Made by a program: the position numbers and the translations under genes
Source: Anodontia alba
Taxonomy: Eukaryota > Mollusca > Bivalvia > Lucinida > Lucinidae
Assembly: GCA_964016985.1 (NCBI GenBank)
Contig: OZ024828.1
Location: forward strand, 83,406,308 to 83,470,307
DNA length: 64,000 bases
Reading direction: 5' to 3'
Part shown: one piece after another, positions 31,634 to 42,784 of the stretch
How positions within the stretch are numbered: the first letter of the stretch is position 1
Layout: every line of letters begins with the position of its first letter
The notes under the pieces: generated by a model
Seen by the model: the letters and a program-made list of their open reading frames with translations, nothing else
The model's database searches: none
Told to the model about the DNA's origin: nothing

Positions 31634-31929
31634 CTCCCAAATACTTTACTTTAATATTTCTCCATGAAAATGTATGTAATTGAGGGTAGTCATTAGAAAA
31701 ATTGTCCAAACCTGCTTCTTTTTTATCTATTTTTATTTTTTAAAGAACGGTATCAAGATAATTTGTGAACTTATTTCTCCATGAAAATATATGTTGTGGG
31801 TACTTACAGTAACTACTCAATGTATGTTTTCATGGGAAAAAAAACGATCAATACTTTTTGGTTGAAAAAGTGCCATGTAGAGCTAATGATTAACTTTGTA
31901 GCAGAGACATTTGTCCGTTAATGTTGTTC

Positions 31930-32145
31930 TTAACCTTTACCATACTCACAGCAAATCCAGCAGACGACAAACTGGTAATATTTTTTTTTTTAATTTTTTA
32001 CAGAAAATAGGCTTTGATATTTCATGCAAATTGTCTCCTAAGGAGACAATTTGCATGAAATGTCAAAGTCTATTTCCTAGGAAAAGTAAGAAAAATATTT
32101 CAGAATGTCGTCTGCTGAATTTTTTACCCAGCATGTTATCCTTAA
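31930..32145. mobile_element. Palindromic MITE, family C, TTAA at both ends
   Basis: TTAACCTTTACCATACTCAC on the left, GCATGTTATCCTTAA on the right, and a perfect central hairpin (CATGCAAATTGTCTCC, loop TAAG, complement). Confidence 0.85.
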
Positions 32146-32339
32146 TTACCAGATAGTGCTACTACAAACTGCCAAAGGATTAATCTACATTATATTAGGA
32201 ACTGGTAAGAGCCACATCCAGAGAAAATAGATGCACTCGGCAAATGGTAAAAGCCCTGACCATATGCATTTGGCAAATGGTAAAAGCCCAGACCAGCCTG
32301 ATCATTGGAACAGTCTGACCATGGCCCTTGCAAATTACA

Positions 32340-32735
32340 AATTACACATTCATTCTGAATGGTATAACCTTTAGCAATCTGTGAGAAAAATTCAGCAGAT
32401 GAAAAATTGACAATCATTTTAGTTTTCAAATTTTTCCCACAAAACAGTGGCATTTCTTGCAAACTGTCTCCTAAATGTCAAACCCTATTTTGGGAGAAAA
32501 TAAGAAAATTATTTCAAAATATTCTATGTTGAATTTTTTACCCATGATGCTAGGCATTATCCTTTAACCACTCTCTGGGGTTAATTCAGCAGACGACAAA
32601 TTGATGATATCTTTTTTATCTTCCCAAGAAAACAGGATCAGATATGTCAAAACCTGTTTTCAGAGAAAAATAAAGAAAATATTTTAAAATGCCACCTGGT
32701 GAAATTTTTAGCCCAAGCGTAAAGCATTAAATAAA
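32340..32735. repeat. Two degraded family C MITEs in tandem
   Basis: CAGCAGATGAAAAATTG to GTTGAATTTTTTACCCATGA, then TTAATTCAGCAGACGACAAA to TGGTGAAATTTTTAGCCCA. Both are missing parts of the central hairpin. Confidence 0.55.
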
Positions 32736-33074
32736 AGAAGCAGCAAATAAAAAGACATGCATGAGATGGGTTTTCTCATGAAAAGGCTGACTGTAGCAAG
32801 TGGCTGCAAATCCGGAGATAGTAAAAATTCAATCAGTCCAGGAAATTGACCAGAAATAATGGACAGACTTGGTCATTTGAAGTCCTGGTTTTAGTCGCGC
32901 AAAAATAAATTTGGTCTTCCTGATGGTAATGTGTACGCTAGGATAAAAAAATAGAACAGTTTGCCGGACTTTAGAATCAGAAAATATAATAATTCTCATA
33001 TTAGCTCTAAAGCATATTTTATGGAAGCTCTTTAAATTTAATTATCAGTTCTAATGATGTGACAAAAATAAATA

Positions 33075-33411
33075 CCGTATTCGACCTAATTACCGCACTG
33101 TGCGCTTAGGTTTTTCAAAATTACTGGGAACACTCAGTTGTAAAATATACTATTATGGGTACATTTAAAAAAAATCAGAAAATGACGTATTTGATGATTA
33201 TGTGAATTTTTGTCTGCTTGTCTTAAAAAAAGCATATGTTGTGGGTACTCATTTGAATTGCATCAACAAGTCGATGCAATTCAAATGAGTACCCACAACA
33301 TATGCCTTTACAAAAAAGTAGACAAAAAGTACACTGGCTGTAATCTGAAGACTACAGAACTACTTGACTGTGCGCTTATAGGGGTATGTGTGGTAATTAG
33401 GTCGAATACGG
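33075..33411. mobile_element. TA-flanked MITE, family B, copy 1
   Basis: Terminal inverted repeat CCGTATTCGACCTAATTACC with TA on both sides (33073-33074, 33412-33413), suggesting a Tc1/mariner-type transposase. The centre is a near-perfect hairpin with arms GCATATGTTGTGGGTACTCA and complement around GCATCAACAAGTCGATGC. Copies: 37617-37959, 39054-39402, and a broken inverted one at about 38530-39030. Confidence 0.9.
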
Positions 33412-33489
33412 TAAAACATCTTTCCAATAATCTGAGGCCTTGGATCAAAATAACTTTCTTGTTTGCCTGTCCCATTGCCCCAGATAATG

Positions 33490-33950
33490 CACTTTTTCAA
33501 TCATACTTGCTACTTTCTACATTCATTCTCTCCCTTCCACTGAATCAAGAAGGGCAGTTGTCAGTTTCTGGCAAAAGAATGTGCACAATACTGGTTAACC
33601 ACTTAAAGGACTAAGCCTGCCCAGTAAAAGTGTGGCTAGGTGAACTGACTGCACTCAACACGACTCCATTAGGTTGAATTGACTCCTCCGTCAGACGGCT
33701 ATAGCCACGCCCATGCGTAAATCCTTAGACAAACAATATCGTGATACCTGTATTTGTCAATGAAAACTGCATTCGTACCTGTATTTATCAATGAAAAAGT
33801 ACATAGGTAATATTGTTTGTCTAAGCAATAACATTAACCGTTAACTGGTAAGCTATTTTGGTTGGTCAGATTTTGATGTCATTTACTGGTGAGGTGAATT
33901 CACGGAGGACTCAATTGGCCATAAAACCTCAACACAAAACTTGTTCATAT
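33490..33950 (+). mobile_element. tRNA-derived SINE, family 1, headless, with a small insert
   Basis: The body (TTCCACTGAATCAAGAAGGG, TTTCTGGCAAAAGAATG) and tail (TTGGCCATAAAACCTCAACA) are in plus orientation. The tail is interrupted at about 33689-33900 by a segment bounded CTCCGT...ACGGAG with GACTC repeated on both sides. That insert contains a long hairpin (TTAGACAAACAATAT and complement). Confidence 0.65.
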
Positions 33951-34084
33951 TTCTCATTTTTCAATCAAAAATTGCTCATACCGTATTTACCCTAAGTATT
34001 GGGATGCCTTATCTACTAACCATATTTCTCCTACAATTTGAAATAGTCCACTCTAATACCCATTGATGTGTCTGAAATATTGCT

Positions 34085-34165
34085 GTATGTATGGCAAACA
34101 GTGAAAAACCCTGATCAGGCACCGCATTCTGCAGTATCTGATCTGGGTCTACACTGTTTGTGCTG
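34085..34165. repeat. Hairpin module E
   Basis: GGCAAACAGTGAAAAACCCT and GGGTCTACACTGTTTG with a GATCAGGCACCGCATTCTGC arm. Confidence 0.65.
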
Positions 34166-34432
34166 GGGTTTAAGGACACATCATCCCTTGTGGGTCATTT
34201 TGTGTCGTCTCCCAGAGAAACAAAGAAAAGAGATAGTAGAGGAGATGAAAGAGAGGGGCAGGGAAGAATGAGGAACAGGAATGAATGTGAAGAAACAGAA
34301 GAAATAAAAACATTCCCCCTCTACTCTTACCTGCTACAAGGATAGCAAGCCTTGCCCAACTGTAAGCCAATATCAGTTGGACGCCCTGGTGATGTAATAT
34401 ACACGACACCTTCACCACACCTGACCACCCCA
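34166..34432. repeat. Dispersed repeat R8, copy 1
   Basis: CCCTTGTGGGTCATTTTGTG through GAAGAAACAGAAGAAAT and TTGCCCAACTGTAAGCCAAT to CCTTCACCACACCTGACCAC is repeated at 48128-48385 with the same order. No coding motif or termini recognised. Confidence 0.75.
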
Positions 34433-34631
34433 TCTACACTGTTTGCAAAGTCCTATCTGTCCCAATACATTTTTAGGGTTTTAATGGTATTTCATATTTT
34501 TCAACCAAAAATTGTTCACATATACCGTATTTACCCTAAGTATTTGGATACCTCAACTCCTTACCATATATGTTCTAAAATTTGAACCAGTACAATTCAC
34601 TACCCGATGTTGTGTCTAAAAATTGCTGGAT

Positions 34632-34712
34632 GAGTGGCAAACAGTGTAGACCCAAATGAGACGCCGCGTTCTGCGGCGTCTCATCTGGGTCTATACTGTT
34701 TGCTCAGGCCTG
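34632..34712. repeat. Hairpin module E (near-perfect)
   Basis: GGCAAACAGTGTAGACCCAA and TGGGTCTATACTGTTTGC around GAGACGCCGCGTTCTGCGGC. Confidence 0.8.
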
Positions 34713-34874
34713 TCTGTCCGAATATATATGGTAAATACGGTATGTTGTGATTTTCAAATAGCTTTCTTCATACACGTATATTCTTCAAAATATTTTTTAT
34801 CGCTTTCCCAAGAAAATCTTGATATTTTGGTTTGGTTGTGGTTAGGGCCCTGTCAATACTATTAAAATCAAGTC

Positions 34875-35110
34875 AAGACGGTCAGTCTACCTAACCACAC
34901 TTTTTCTGGGCAGGATAGTCCTTTAAGCAGTTAACCAATGCAGTGCAGATTCTTTTGCTAGAAACTGACAACTACCCCATTTGAATCAGCGACCATAGGA
35001 AATGTTTCAAGATTAGTCTTGATAAAAAAATTTTGCTGGATCGCTGTGGGAACCGGTGGTCTCCTGATCACCAATCAGACTTGCAACCATCAAGCTACCG
35101 AGGCCGAAGG
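34875..35110 (-). mobile_element. tRNA-derived SINE, family 1 (diverged)
   Basis: CCTAACCACACTTTTTCTGG, GTTAACCAATGCAGTGCAGA and a degraded tRNA-like head ending near CAAGCTACCGAGGCC. Confidence 0.65.
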
Positions 35111-35159
35111 CTTGACATTACATATGAAACTACTTTCTTAGAAAATAAGAAAACTTGTC

Positions 35160-35345
35160 ATTTGCTAAGTGATGATGATAATTTGGTATTTTACATCCCT
35201 TTCAACATTATTAAAGTCATATTGAGACAATGGTAGGATAATGGAAGGCTCTGTGCAATGAAGCACAGTACAGTCATGAGCTAAATTCTGTCTCAAGGGG
35301 ACTCGAACCCAGAACCCCATGATCCAAAGTCTGGAGCCCTAACTT
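35160..35345 (-). mobile_element. tRNA-derived SINE, family 2 (head truncated)
   Basis: TTTACATCCCTTTCAACATT, GAAGGCTCTGTGCAATGAAG and GGACTCGAACCCAGAACCCC (box B on the minus strand). Confidence 0.7.
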
Positions 35346-36050
35346 GGGGGAAATTGTGGTACGGTTGTGTGAGCCAGGATTTTGAAACCTACCCCATTCA
35401 TATACCTGGCCTTTGAAAAACAGAACCCATTCATATACTTCATCGTCTAAAATGTTTACCTATACATATACTGTCCTTTGATTTTAATACTAATTTATTG
35501 TAGGTAGTTACATTGTTAGACAAATATAGCAGTCAGTGAAAAATATATGCATATACTGGGGTGTCAGAAAAGTGGGGCCTTTAACATACGAATCGAGAAA
35601 AATTGGGCCAGTTATATACTTTTTGTTGAATAAAGGGGGCTATTTATATACCTGGCAGTGCTGAAAATGGGCACCATTTGGCACGCACATCTGTACTATG
35701 CCATATATAGAAAGTTACCCTCCTCCCCCACTATTTGGCCACCAGGCTGCTTCTGTCAGCTGCTGATTTTGTGATAATTAAGCCTGCTAAGTGTTAAACA
35801 CAGTGGACAATTGATATTTATATCATTTCACACCTCCAAAAAAAAAAAATGAATATTCAGAAAATAAGTTTTTGTTATGTACCATGAGAGGTCTGGTCTC
35901 ATCAGGTTTGTCTCACATTGGCAATTTTTATAATGAATATGAACATGATGTATAATGAACAATACCCTATCAACCAAATTATCCTCCTAATGAAGAGCTC
36001 TGCAGTAAGCATACCTCCAGATAAGTCGGTTTATCCACATAGTATTTTTC
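35346..36050. other. Unassigned stretch with a possible repeat
   Basis: CATTCATATACCTGGCCTTT and CATATACT motifs recur within 35380-35660, and GGGGGAAATTGTGG at 35346 is loosely mirrored by CCCTCCTCCCCCAC at 35718. This may be an old palindromic element. A truncated family A hairpin arm lies at 36050-36125. Confidence 0.35.
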
Positions 36051-36510
36051 TTATTTCTCCACAAAAACATATGTTGTGGGTACTCATTAGAAGCACCTGA
36101 ATGAGGTGGAGAAATAAGAAAACTCAGTACTTTTCAGCTCAAAAAAGTGTCTTATCTGGAGCTGTGAGTGAGTGTTTTATTTTCTACAGCTAAAAACTAT
36201 TCCCATGACAACCATTACTTCCAGGGAAAACAGACTTTGATGCCAGTTCATATGTTTTATATATTCTACTGTGACATATATATGAGCCCAGTCATGAGAA
36301 AATGTACCTAAAGACACATGTGCCCAGCAAAGACTGATCAGACTGCGTATCTGCACAGTCTGGTCCAAGTCATAGCTGGGCACTCTTTGGACAACCAAGG
36401 GATCCAAGATTTCTTCAGGTGGACGGTGATGATGATGATGATGATGACCTGGTGCTTCAGGTCCTTTAGACTGTCTCCAGTCTCTAATGACAAAATATTT
36501 ATTCCTATAC

Positions 36511-36647
36511 ATCCACTAAAATAAAACTAAAATAATATCATGACTATAAAGGCTGGTCACTAGAGTGACCAGCCTTTATAGTCATGATATTATTTTAGTG
36601 ACTAGCCGTTATTGTCATGATAATATTTTGGTTTTATTTTAGTGGAT
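36511..36647. mobile_element. MITE with a perfect 72-bp palindrome
   Basis: Ends ATCCACTAAAATAAAAC and GTTTTATTTTAGTGGAT are inverted. Inside, 36527-36598 is a perfect palindrome of two 35-bp arms with a 2-bp spacer; a third, diverged arm follows. Confidence 0.8.
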
Positions 36648-36694
36648 TATCAAACAGGATTATAAGAATAAATACAAATCACTGGAGACTGGAG

Positions 36695-36870
36695 CCAGTC
36701 TATAGGTCCCTCTCAACATTATTTAAGATGGAAGTGTGAGAATGAAAGAGTCTGTGCAATGAAGTGACATACAGTCATGAGTTGAATTCTGCCTCTAGTG
36801 GGATTCGAGTCCGGGACCTGGTGATCCGACATGGAGAGTGCTAACCACCCAGCAAACCGGACACTTCAGG
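36695..36870 (-). mobile_element. tRNA-derived SINE, family 2
   Basis: Box B on the minus strand reads GGTCCCGGACTCGAATCCC; AGTGCTAACCACCCAGCAAA is the reverse of box A. Confidence 0.72.
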
Positions 36871-37174
36871 TGGACAGCAAAGACATCGGTCAAGGTTGAT
36901 CGAAGTCTTTACTGGACCGAATGTTTGACGGTACATTTTTTTGTATTGTGGCCAAAATATTTGATTTGAATCAAGTAAAACAGGTTAACAGTTCATATAT
37001 CATTATTCAAATATCATAGATTTACTGTTTACCATACAATACTGGAATCTCTTTATTGTTATTTAACAGAAAGCCAATGAAAAACTAGAATCCCAAAAAT
37101 TTAGCCCCGATTTAACATTTTGGGGTTGAATTTGACACAAAAAAAGCAAAATCACATTTTTTATTTTTTTCTAG

Positions 37175-37467
37175 TTAACACTTACCATGCTATGGGCAGA
37201 TTCAGCAGACGTCTAATTGGTGATATTTTTCTTACTTTTACTAAGAAATAGGATCTGACACTTCATGCAAATTGTCTCCTTAGGAGACAATTTGCATGAA
37301 GTGTCAGATCCTATTTTTTAGGAAAAATAAGAAAAATATCACCAATTAGACGTCTGACTGGAGACAATTTGCATAAAATGTCAAAACGGTTTTCTGGGAA
37401 AAATTAAAAAAAAAAAATTTCAATATGTTGTCTGCTAAAAATTTTACCCTGAGTGCTAAGCGCTAAC
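37175..37467. mobile_element. Palindromic MITE, family C, extended
   Basis: The left end TTAACACTTACCATGCTATG is intact. The central hairpin 37214-37353 has arms of more than 60 bp, one of the longest in the window, and its outer part TTAGACGTCTG is duplicated before a second half-copy. The right end GCTAAGCGCTAA has lost TTAA. Confidence 0.75.
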
Positions 37468-37616
37468 TTGTATCACACATCTCCAGATAAGGCACTTTCT
37501 TTCTGACAAAAAAGTTCCAATATTTTTCTTTTTTTCTCCATGAAGTTATATGATGTGGAACTGAATAGAAGTGCCTCTTGGAGAAATAAGTAAAATATTT
37601 ACCTGATACCCAATTG

Positions 37617-37959
37617 CCGTATTTGACCTAATTACCGCACAGTGCGCTTAGGTTTTTCAAAATATGACTCTACTTACTAAGGATACCCTTAAAAACAAAT
37701 ATCAGCAAAGGCCTTATTTGGTGTTTATGCAAGTCTTTTTTTTTTTTTTTTTTTTTTTTTTTTCTGATTTTCTTTATTAAAACATGTTGTGGGTACTCAT
37801 TTGAATTGCATCGACAAGTCGATGCAATTCAAATGGGTACCCACAACATATGCCTTTATAAAGAAGTAGACAAAAAGTACACTGGCTATAATTTGAAGAC
37901 TATGGAATTGCTTGACTGTGCGCTTATAGGAGTATGTGCGGTAATTAGGTCGAATACGG
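37617..37959. mobile_element. TA-flanked MITE, family B, copy 2
   Basis: Terminal repeats CCGTATTTGACCTAATTACC and complement, with hairpin ACATGTTGTGGGTACTCATT. The left TA is mutated to TG. A T-run lies at 37736-37763. Confidence 0.85.
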
Positions 37960-37987
37960 TATATGGAGCTATTTTTATATGCTGAAT

Positions 37988-38180
37988 TTAATGCTTTACA
38001 TGCTGGGTAAAAATTTTAGCAGACGACATTTTGAAATATTTTTCTTCTTTTTCCTAGAAAACAGGATTGGACACTTCATGCAAATTGTCTCCCATGAAGT
38101 GTCAGATTTTCTAGGAAAAATAAGAAAAATATCATCAGTTTGTCATCTGCTGAATCTGCCCATAGTGTGGTAAGTGTTAA
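37988..38180. mobile_element. Palindromic MITE, family C, TTAA at both ends
   Basis: TTAATGCTTTACATGCTGGG on the left and GTGTGGTAAGTGTTAA on the right, with CAGCAGACGAC near the left end. Confidence 0.75.
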
Positions 38181-38424
38181 GGAGAATTTGAGTTACCTAC
38201 TATCAGCGTAGGTCACTCTGTTAATATTTTTTCTGCCTCCCTTTTGAAAAGGAGTATACTCTAAAAAGAAAGAATTTGCTCCCCTCAGAGTAAACCCCTT
38301 TATAAATAGCGGTTGGTGTGCTGGACAGCAAACAGGAAGCAACAGAAGTTACCCCCCTTGTAAAAATGGCAGAAAATTTACCAAATGTATCCATCCCCCT
38401 TAACCAAATGTGTAAGCACATAAG

Positions 38425-38515
38425 TAGTATAGGGTGCCACTATAGTAGTATAGGGTGCCACTATAGTAGTATAGGGTGCCACTAAGGTGTACCCATAGTG
38501 GCACCCTATACTACT
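38425..38515. repeat. 22-bp tandem repeat with an inverted copy
   Basis: AGTAGTATAGGGTGCCACTA occurs three times in tandem and once inverted (TAGTGGCACCCTATACTACT), so the block can fold. Confidence 0.9.
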
Positions 38516-38529
38516 CACATAGCATATTC

Positions 38530-39030
38530 AACCATATTACTACACTTACTCCTATAAGTAGTCTTCAGATTACAGCCAGTGTACTTTTTATCTACAGTAA
38601 AACCTGTGTAAGACAGACACCTTTGAAACTGACCTCAGTGGTTGATGTGAAAAGATGGTTGTCTTATAAAGGTACATGTCATGTAATTTTGCAAGCAAAA
38701 TTACATGACATGTACCTTTATAAGACAGACAACTTTTTCCACATCAACCACTATTTAAAGTCGGTCTCGAAGGTGGCTCTCTTACACAGGTTTTACTGTA
38801 CTTCTCTATATTACATAGTGGGTACTTTTAAAAAGAAAACCAGAGAGAAAAAAAACAAACACAAAAACATCACATAAACACCATTAGATAATCTCTTGCT
38901 GATCTTTTTTATTTTTAAAGCCTACCTTTAGTATAGGTAGGTAATATTTTACCACAAGTTTTCCCAGTACGTACATGTATTTTTGAAAAACCTAAGCGCA
39001 CAGTGCCGTAATTAGCTCAAATACAGTAGC
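38530..39030. mobile_element. TA-flanked MITE, family B, inverted and broken copy
   Basis: GTCTTCAGATTACAGCCAGT on the left and AAAAACCTAAGCGCACAGTG, CCGTAATTAGCTCAAATACA on the right are family B in reverse. It is interrupted by the 38595-38798 element. Confidence 0.65.
38595..38798. mobile_element. Palindromic MITE with CAGTAAAACCTGTGTAAGA ends
   Basis: Perfect 19-bp terminal repeats, TA on both sides (38593-38594, 38799-38800). A central perfect hairpin of about 60 bp (CTTATAAAGGTACATGTCAT, loop near GCAAGC). The CAG start and TA duplication fit the pogo/Tigger branch of Tc1/mariner. Confidence 0.85.
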
Positions 39031-39053
39031 TCCAACGAGAAGGGGTATAGATA

Positions 39054-39402
39054 CCGTATTCGACCTAATTACCGTACTGTGCGCTTAGGTTTTTCAAAAT
39101 TACTGGGAACACTCAGATGTGATAAAATATGTACCTATACCTATTAAGGATACACTATAAAAAGATCAGAAAAGGACTTATTTGATGATGATTATGCAAT
39201 TTTTTTTCTGATTTTCTTTATAAAGGCATATGTTGTGGGTACTCATTTGAATTGCATCGACAAGTTGATGCAATTCAAATGAGAACCCACAACATATGCC
39301 TTTATAAAAAAGTAAATAAAAAGTACACTGGCTGTAATAAGACTACGGAATTTCATGAGTGTGCGCTTATAGGAGTATATGCGGTAATTAGATCGAATAC
39401 GG
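39054..39402. mobile_element. TA-flanked MITE, family B, copy 3
   Basis: CCGTATTCGACCTAATTACC and its complement with TA on both sides; central hairpin GGCATATGTTGTGGGTACTC. Confidence 0.9.
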
Positions 39403-39497
39403 TAATAGTTTTCTTATTTCTCCATGAAAACATACCTTGTGGGTACTCATAATCATAAGGGTCTTGGTTTCTTTAGCTGTGAGCTAAAGTGGTAAAA

Positions 39498-40725
39498 CAG
39501 TGCTCCAGATAGCGTCCATACAGCCATAAATCACGTACCTTTTTTTTTGCACCAAATGGGGGTGCAGGGTCAGTTTGAAAAATAGCCAGTACCGAATACG
39601 AACGCATTTTTACTGATATGATGCAGCTTTTGAGGCAACCCGTAAGAGTGCAACATTGTGTCTGTTTTTAGATAAACTAGCCTGAATCAGAAGAGGTTCA
39701 GTGCCTTAGATAAGCAGCGTATTTTCCATAAATACCCAAATATATTTAATAAAGAAAATAATTAAAATTGATTGGTAGCGCATCAGAACGTAAACAAAGT
39801 TCCTTGTATGCAAACTGATAATTTTTGTATGCGTATTCTCAGTTTTTCAACTGCTAAAGTTGCACCCTGATACATAGTGTGACTATTTCCCATGATAAAA
39901 GTCTGCAAATTATTTCTGTGCATAAGAGTGAGTGGTTCTCTGCATCATTATCTAGAGAAGCGTTAACAACAAAGAGTCCCAGGTAACCATTCCATACTGG
40001 GGTTTCCCAAGATTGCAGAAACATGGCCTCCAGAAAACAAGAAATGATGAAAGAAATTGCAGAACTGCATCAAAAAAAAGTTTAGGTTATTTCAGCCAGT
40101 CATCGTCATTTGATCCAGTATCTTTATTTAGTGCGCACCATAACTGATGAAGTCATCGCTGCATGCGATGAATGCACACAGAATCACATCTGCTATCATG
40201 ACCGATCTTTGTAAACAGCGTCGGAAGTGAAAGTAGCTCGCAACATGTGGGTTTAAAAGTCACTGGTAAGACATCAGTACTGGAATGCTAAGTACCTTTG
40301 ACTGGTGGTTGCTAGAGCAGGTGAACAGAGAAAAAATCCAAAGATCACCCAAGTACTAGGGGAGGTGATTAATTCTGTTATTAAAAAGGGGTTCCCTGAA
40401 TAAGGCGATGTGGCACATAGCACCCATTTCAGAACTTTTATTGTGTAGTTACAAAAGAGAGATAAAACCGAAAAAGTATTGTAATATGCAAAAATTAATG
40501 GAGATATACAGAAGGAGATGCAAACAAAAATCAAAGCATTAAAAGACATACTTTAAAGCAAATTATGTAAAACACAGTGCACCCCCTCCCCACCAAGGAA
40601 TATAACTAAGAAGGTCCACAGCATGGATTCTGATTCCCGAATCCTGGTGTTCATTGTTACTGACTGGCCTAGCTTAAATTTGAACAGTACGACACTGATT
40701 AGAAAAATAATTATTTGGAGCACTG
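39498..40725. mobile_element. hAT-like element, 6-bp target duplication GTAAAA (1,228 bp)
   Basis: Starts CAGTGCTCCAGATAGCG and ends TTATTTGGAGCACTG. GTAAAA lies directly on both sides (39492-39497, 40726-40731). The terminal inverted repeat is CAGTGCTCC. The interior has small ORFs but no recognisable transposase. Confidence 0.75.
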
Positions 40726-40879
40726 GTAAAATATTTCTAGTATCTGAGAACTTCCCCTGCACCTGAAATTCATATCACTTGCATACCTTGAATATCGCTT
40801 GATCAGGGGAAGATAACACATCTTCCTGCATATATATCAAATTCCTTCAAAATACAATCATGTACTTAAAATTTACGTC

Positions 40880-41094
40880 AAGTGGACTCTTCTACCAAAA
40901 CTATTTGGATTGGTCAATGTCCAAAAGCAGGGTGTCTGGTTGTAGTTTTTACTATTACTATGTTTTATATAAATTCCTGTATTAAATGCAAAGAATGTAG
41001 ACCCTGATCAGACAACACATTACATGGCATCTGATCTGGGTCTGCACTGTTCATCAAGTACCATTTTGTGGGGTTCCTAACTAAAATGGGTTAA
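40880..41094. mobile_element. PiggyBac-like MITE, family H (left end lost)
   Basis: Right end CTAAAATGGGTTAA, with module E remnants AATGTAGACCCTGATCAGAC and GATCTGGGTCTGCACTGTTC. Confidence 0.6.
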
Positions 41095-41196
41095 CTCTTA
41101 AAGCACCAAGCAAAATCCTTTGTAGCAGATGACAAATTTTTCTTATGTTTTACAGGCAGACAACACATGAAACGTCAATACATTGTACTTATTTTC

Positions 41197-41993
41197 CAGG
41201 GATCAGGCTACACTAGTGGGGTGAAATAGTCGCCCCTGAGGGCTCCAAGTCGCCCTGGGAAGCCCTGAGGGCGACAAAAACTTCGCCCTCGATTTTTGCA
41301 AGTTTTGAAAAAGCTAATGCTTGTGCAAAACGAACTTTTTGTCAGGAGAAACCCAGTAAAAATTAACAAACATGCAAAGGTAAAATTCTTTTGAAAAACA
41401 GTTGTTAGAAGTATCAGAAATGCCACAGAATAAAAGTCTGATGTAGTTAAACAAGTTTTGGAGGAAACCTGTTTGCCTACTAAGTGACCAAAAGATCGTT
41501 TTCATCAATGTCATTAGTTTTCGTGGGTGTCCATTTTTTCAAAAATGAACCATTTACGTGCTGAAAATTGGTCAGAAACAGCATTAAAAATGCTAAAACC
41601 TAAGTTTAAAAGTTGACAGACATTTTAGCTAACAAATTTCTTTTTATCATTATGTTTATAGCTTATCAGATCTTGATGTTTTGACTGAGAAGATCAATTT
41701 CCAAAAAGATATGGGTGCAGATATGATGCATTTGCCCTACTCTTGTCTGTATTTCTGTGGATCATTTAATTGGTTTAGAAGTAAGAATTAACAGATCTAC
41801 AGTAAAAATTGTTTCCTTTTTTGTTAATTCCCAAGACAATGCGGTAAAGCGAGTCGAGAGTCCTTAAATGTCATGCTCAGTAAGGTGATAGGTTAACCGA
41901 GTTGACTTCTCCCTCATCCTATAAAACTTCTCCCTGTTTTGTCTGAAGGGAGAAGTCACTTCTCCCTAAATTTCTGTGCCAGCTTGACCCCTG
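41197..41993. mobile_element. hAT-like element, 6-bp target duplication ATTTTC (797 bp)
   Basis: Starts CAGGGATCAGGCTACACTAG and ends CTGTGCCAGCTTGACCCCTG; ATTTTC flanks both ends (41191-41196, 41994-41999). The right part contains a GGGAGAAGTCACTTCTCCC hairpin shared with the 42443 element. No transposase. Confidence 0.8.
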
Positions 41994-42062
41994 ATTTTCT
42001 ACAAAAAATAATAATAAAAAAAATATTTAAAAGTATCATCTGTTGCAGTTATGATTGGTGTT

Positions 42063-42259
42063 TTAACCCTTGTCCTGCTGAACCCGGCTATATCCTGCTT
42101 TTGCAAACAGTGTAGATCCAGATTAGTTGGCTTCTGATCTGGATCTGCACTATTTGCCATTAAGTATGTGAATTTATAGCATCCAAATCAAGTAAGCTCA
42201 CTGGCTGAAAATTAGAAGTGGGCATGACATCTTCATTTATTCAGCGTGACAAGGGTTAA
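42063..42259. mobile_element. PiggyBac-like MITE, family G
   Basis: TTAACCCTTGTCCTGCTGAA on the left and TTCAGCGTGACAAGGGTTAA on the right; TTAA at both ends, central hairpin shortened. Confidence 0.85.
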
Positions 42260-42429
42260 GGGTTAAATATTCTTTACTCAGATATCAAACTAATATCCCT
42301 TTTGTTAAGTGTTTAATAGTATTTAATAGAGATACGCTTAAGAGGCTATCAAAAATGCAAAAGGGTTATGTCAACTTCTGGATATTAAAAGCCATGGCTT
42401 TGGATCTAGATGAGAGGTATCAAATATTT

Positions 42430-42740
42430 TTTCTTATTTCTCCAGGGGTCATCCTGGAACTTTCAGAGAGGGAGAAGTTTTGCAACAATTTCAAGTTTTA
42501 GGGAGGTTTTTGACCAAATTTAGGATTTCCCTATACATTCTGTACATTTTCACCTCTCCCTCAGCTCAAGACAGGGAGAAGTCAGCCAGCTTAGGGAGAC
42601 TTTTTCTCCCAAATCACCCTCTAAGATGACCCCTGTTTCTCCCTATTAATAGCCATTGTGGGTACTCATTAGAAGCGCTTCATCAAGGCATTTCTAATGA
42701 TCACACACACTATTTTTTACAGGGAGAAACAAAAAGACAA
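42430..42740. repeat. Hairpin element, family A, split by a hAT-like insertion
   Basis: TTTTCTTATTTCTCC at the left and GCCATTGTGGGTACTCATTA, then GCGCTTCATCAAGGCATTTC at the right are one hairpin once 42443-42635 is ignored. Confidence 0.75.
42443..42635. mobile_element. hAT-like MITE, 6-bp target duplication TTTCTC (193 bp)
   Basis: Starts CAGGGGTCATCCTGG and ends CTAAGATGACCCCTG, with TTTCTC at 42437-42442 and 42636-42641. The intact family A sequence elsewhere (TTATTTCTCC) confirms the empty site. Confidence 0.88.
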
Positions 42741-42784
42741 TCACTGCTGATTGAAAAAAAAAAGTGCTTTATCTGCATCTCTGA

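Noticed and set aside
36177..36512. ORF with a poly-His stretch
   Set aside because: The histidines are a short ATG/ATC triplet repeat read on the minus strand; no other protein feature.
39498..40725. Transposase gene in the 1.2-kb hAT-like element
   Set aside because: ORFs of up to 91 codons show no DDE, BED or dimerisation motif.
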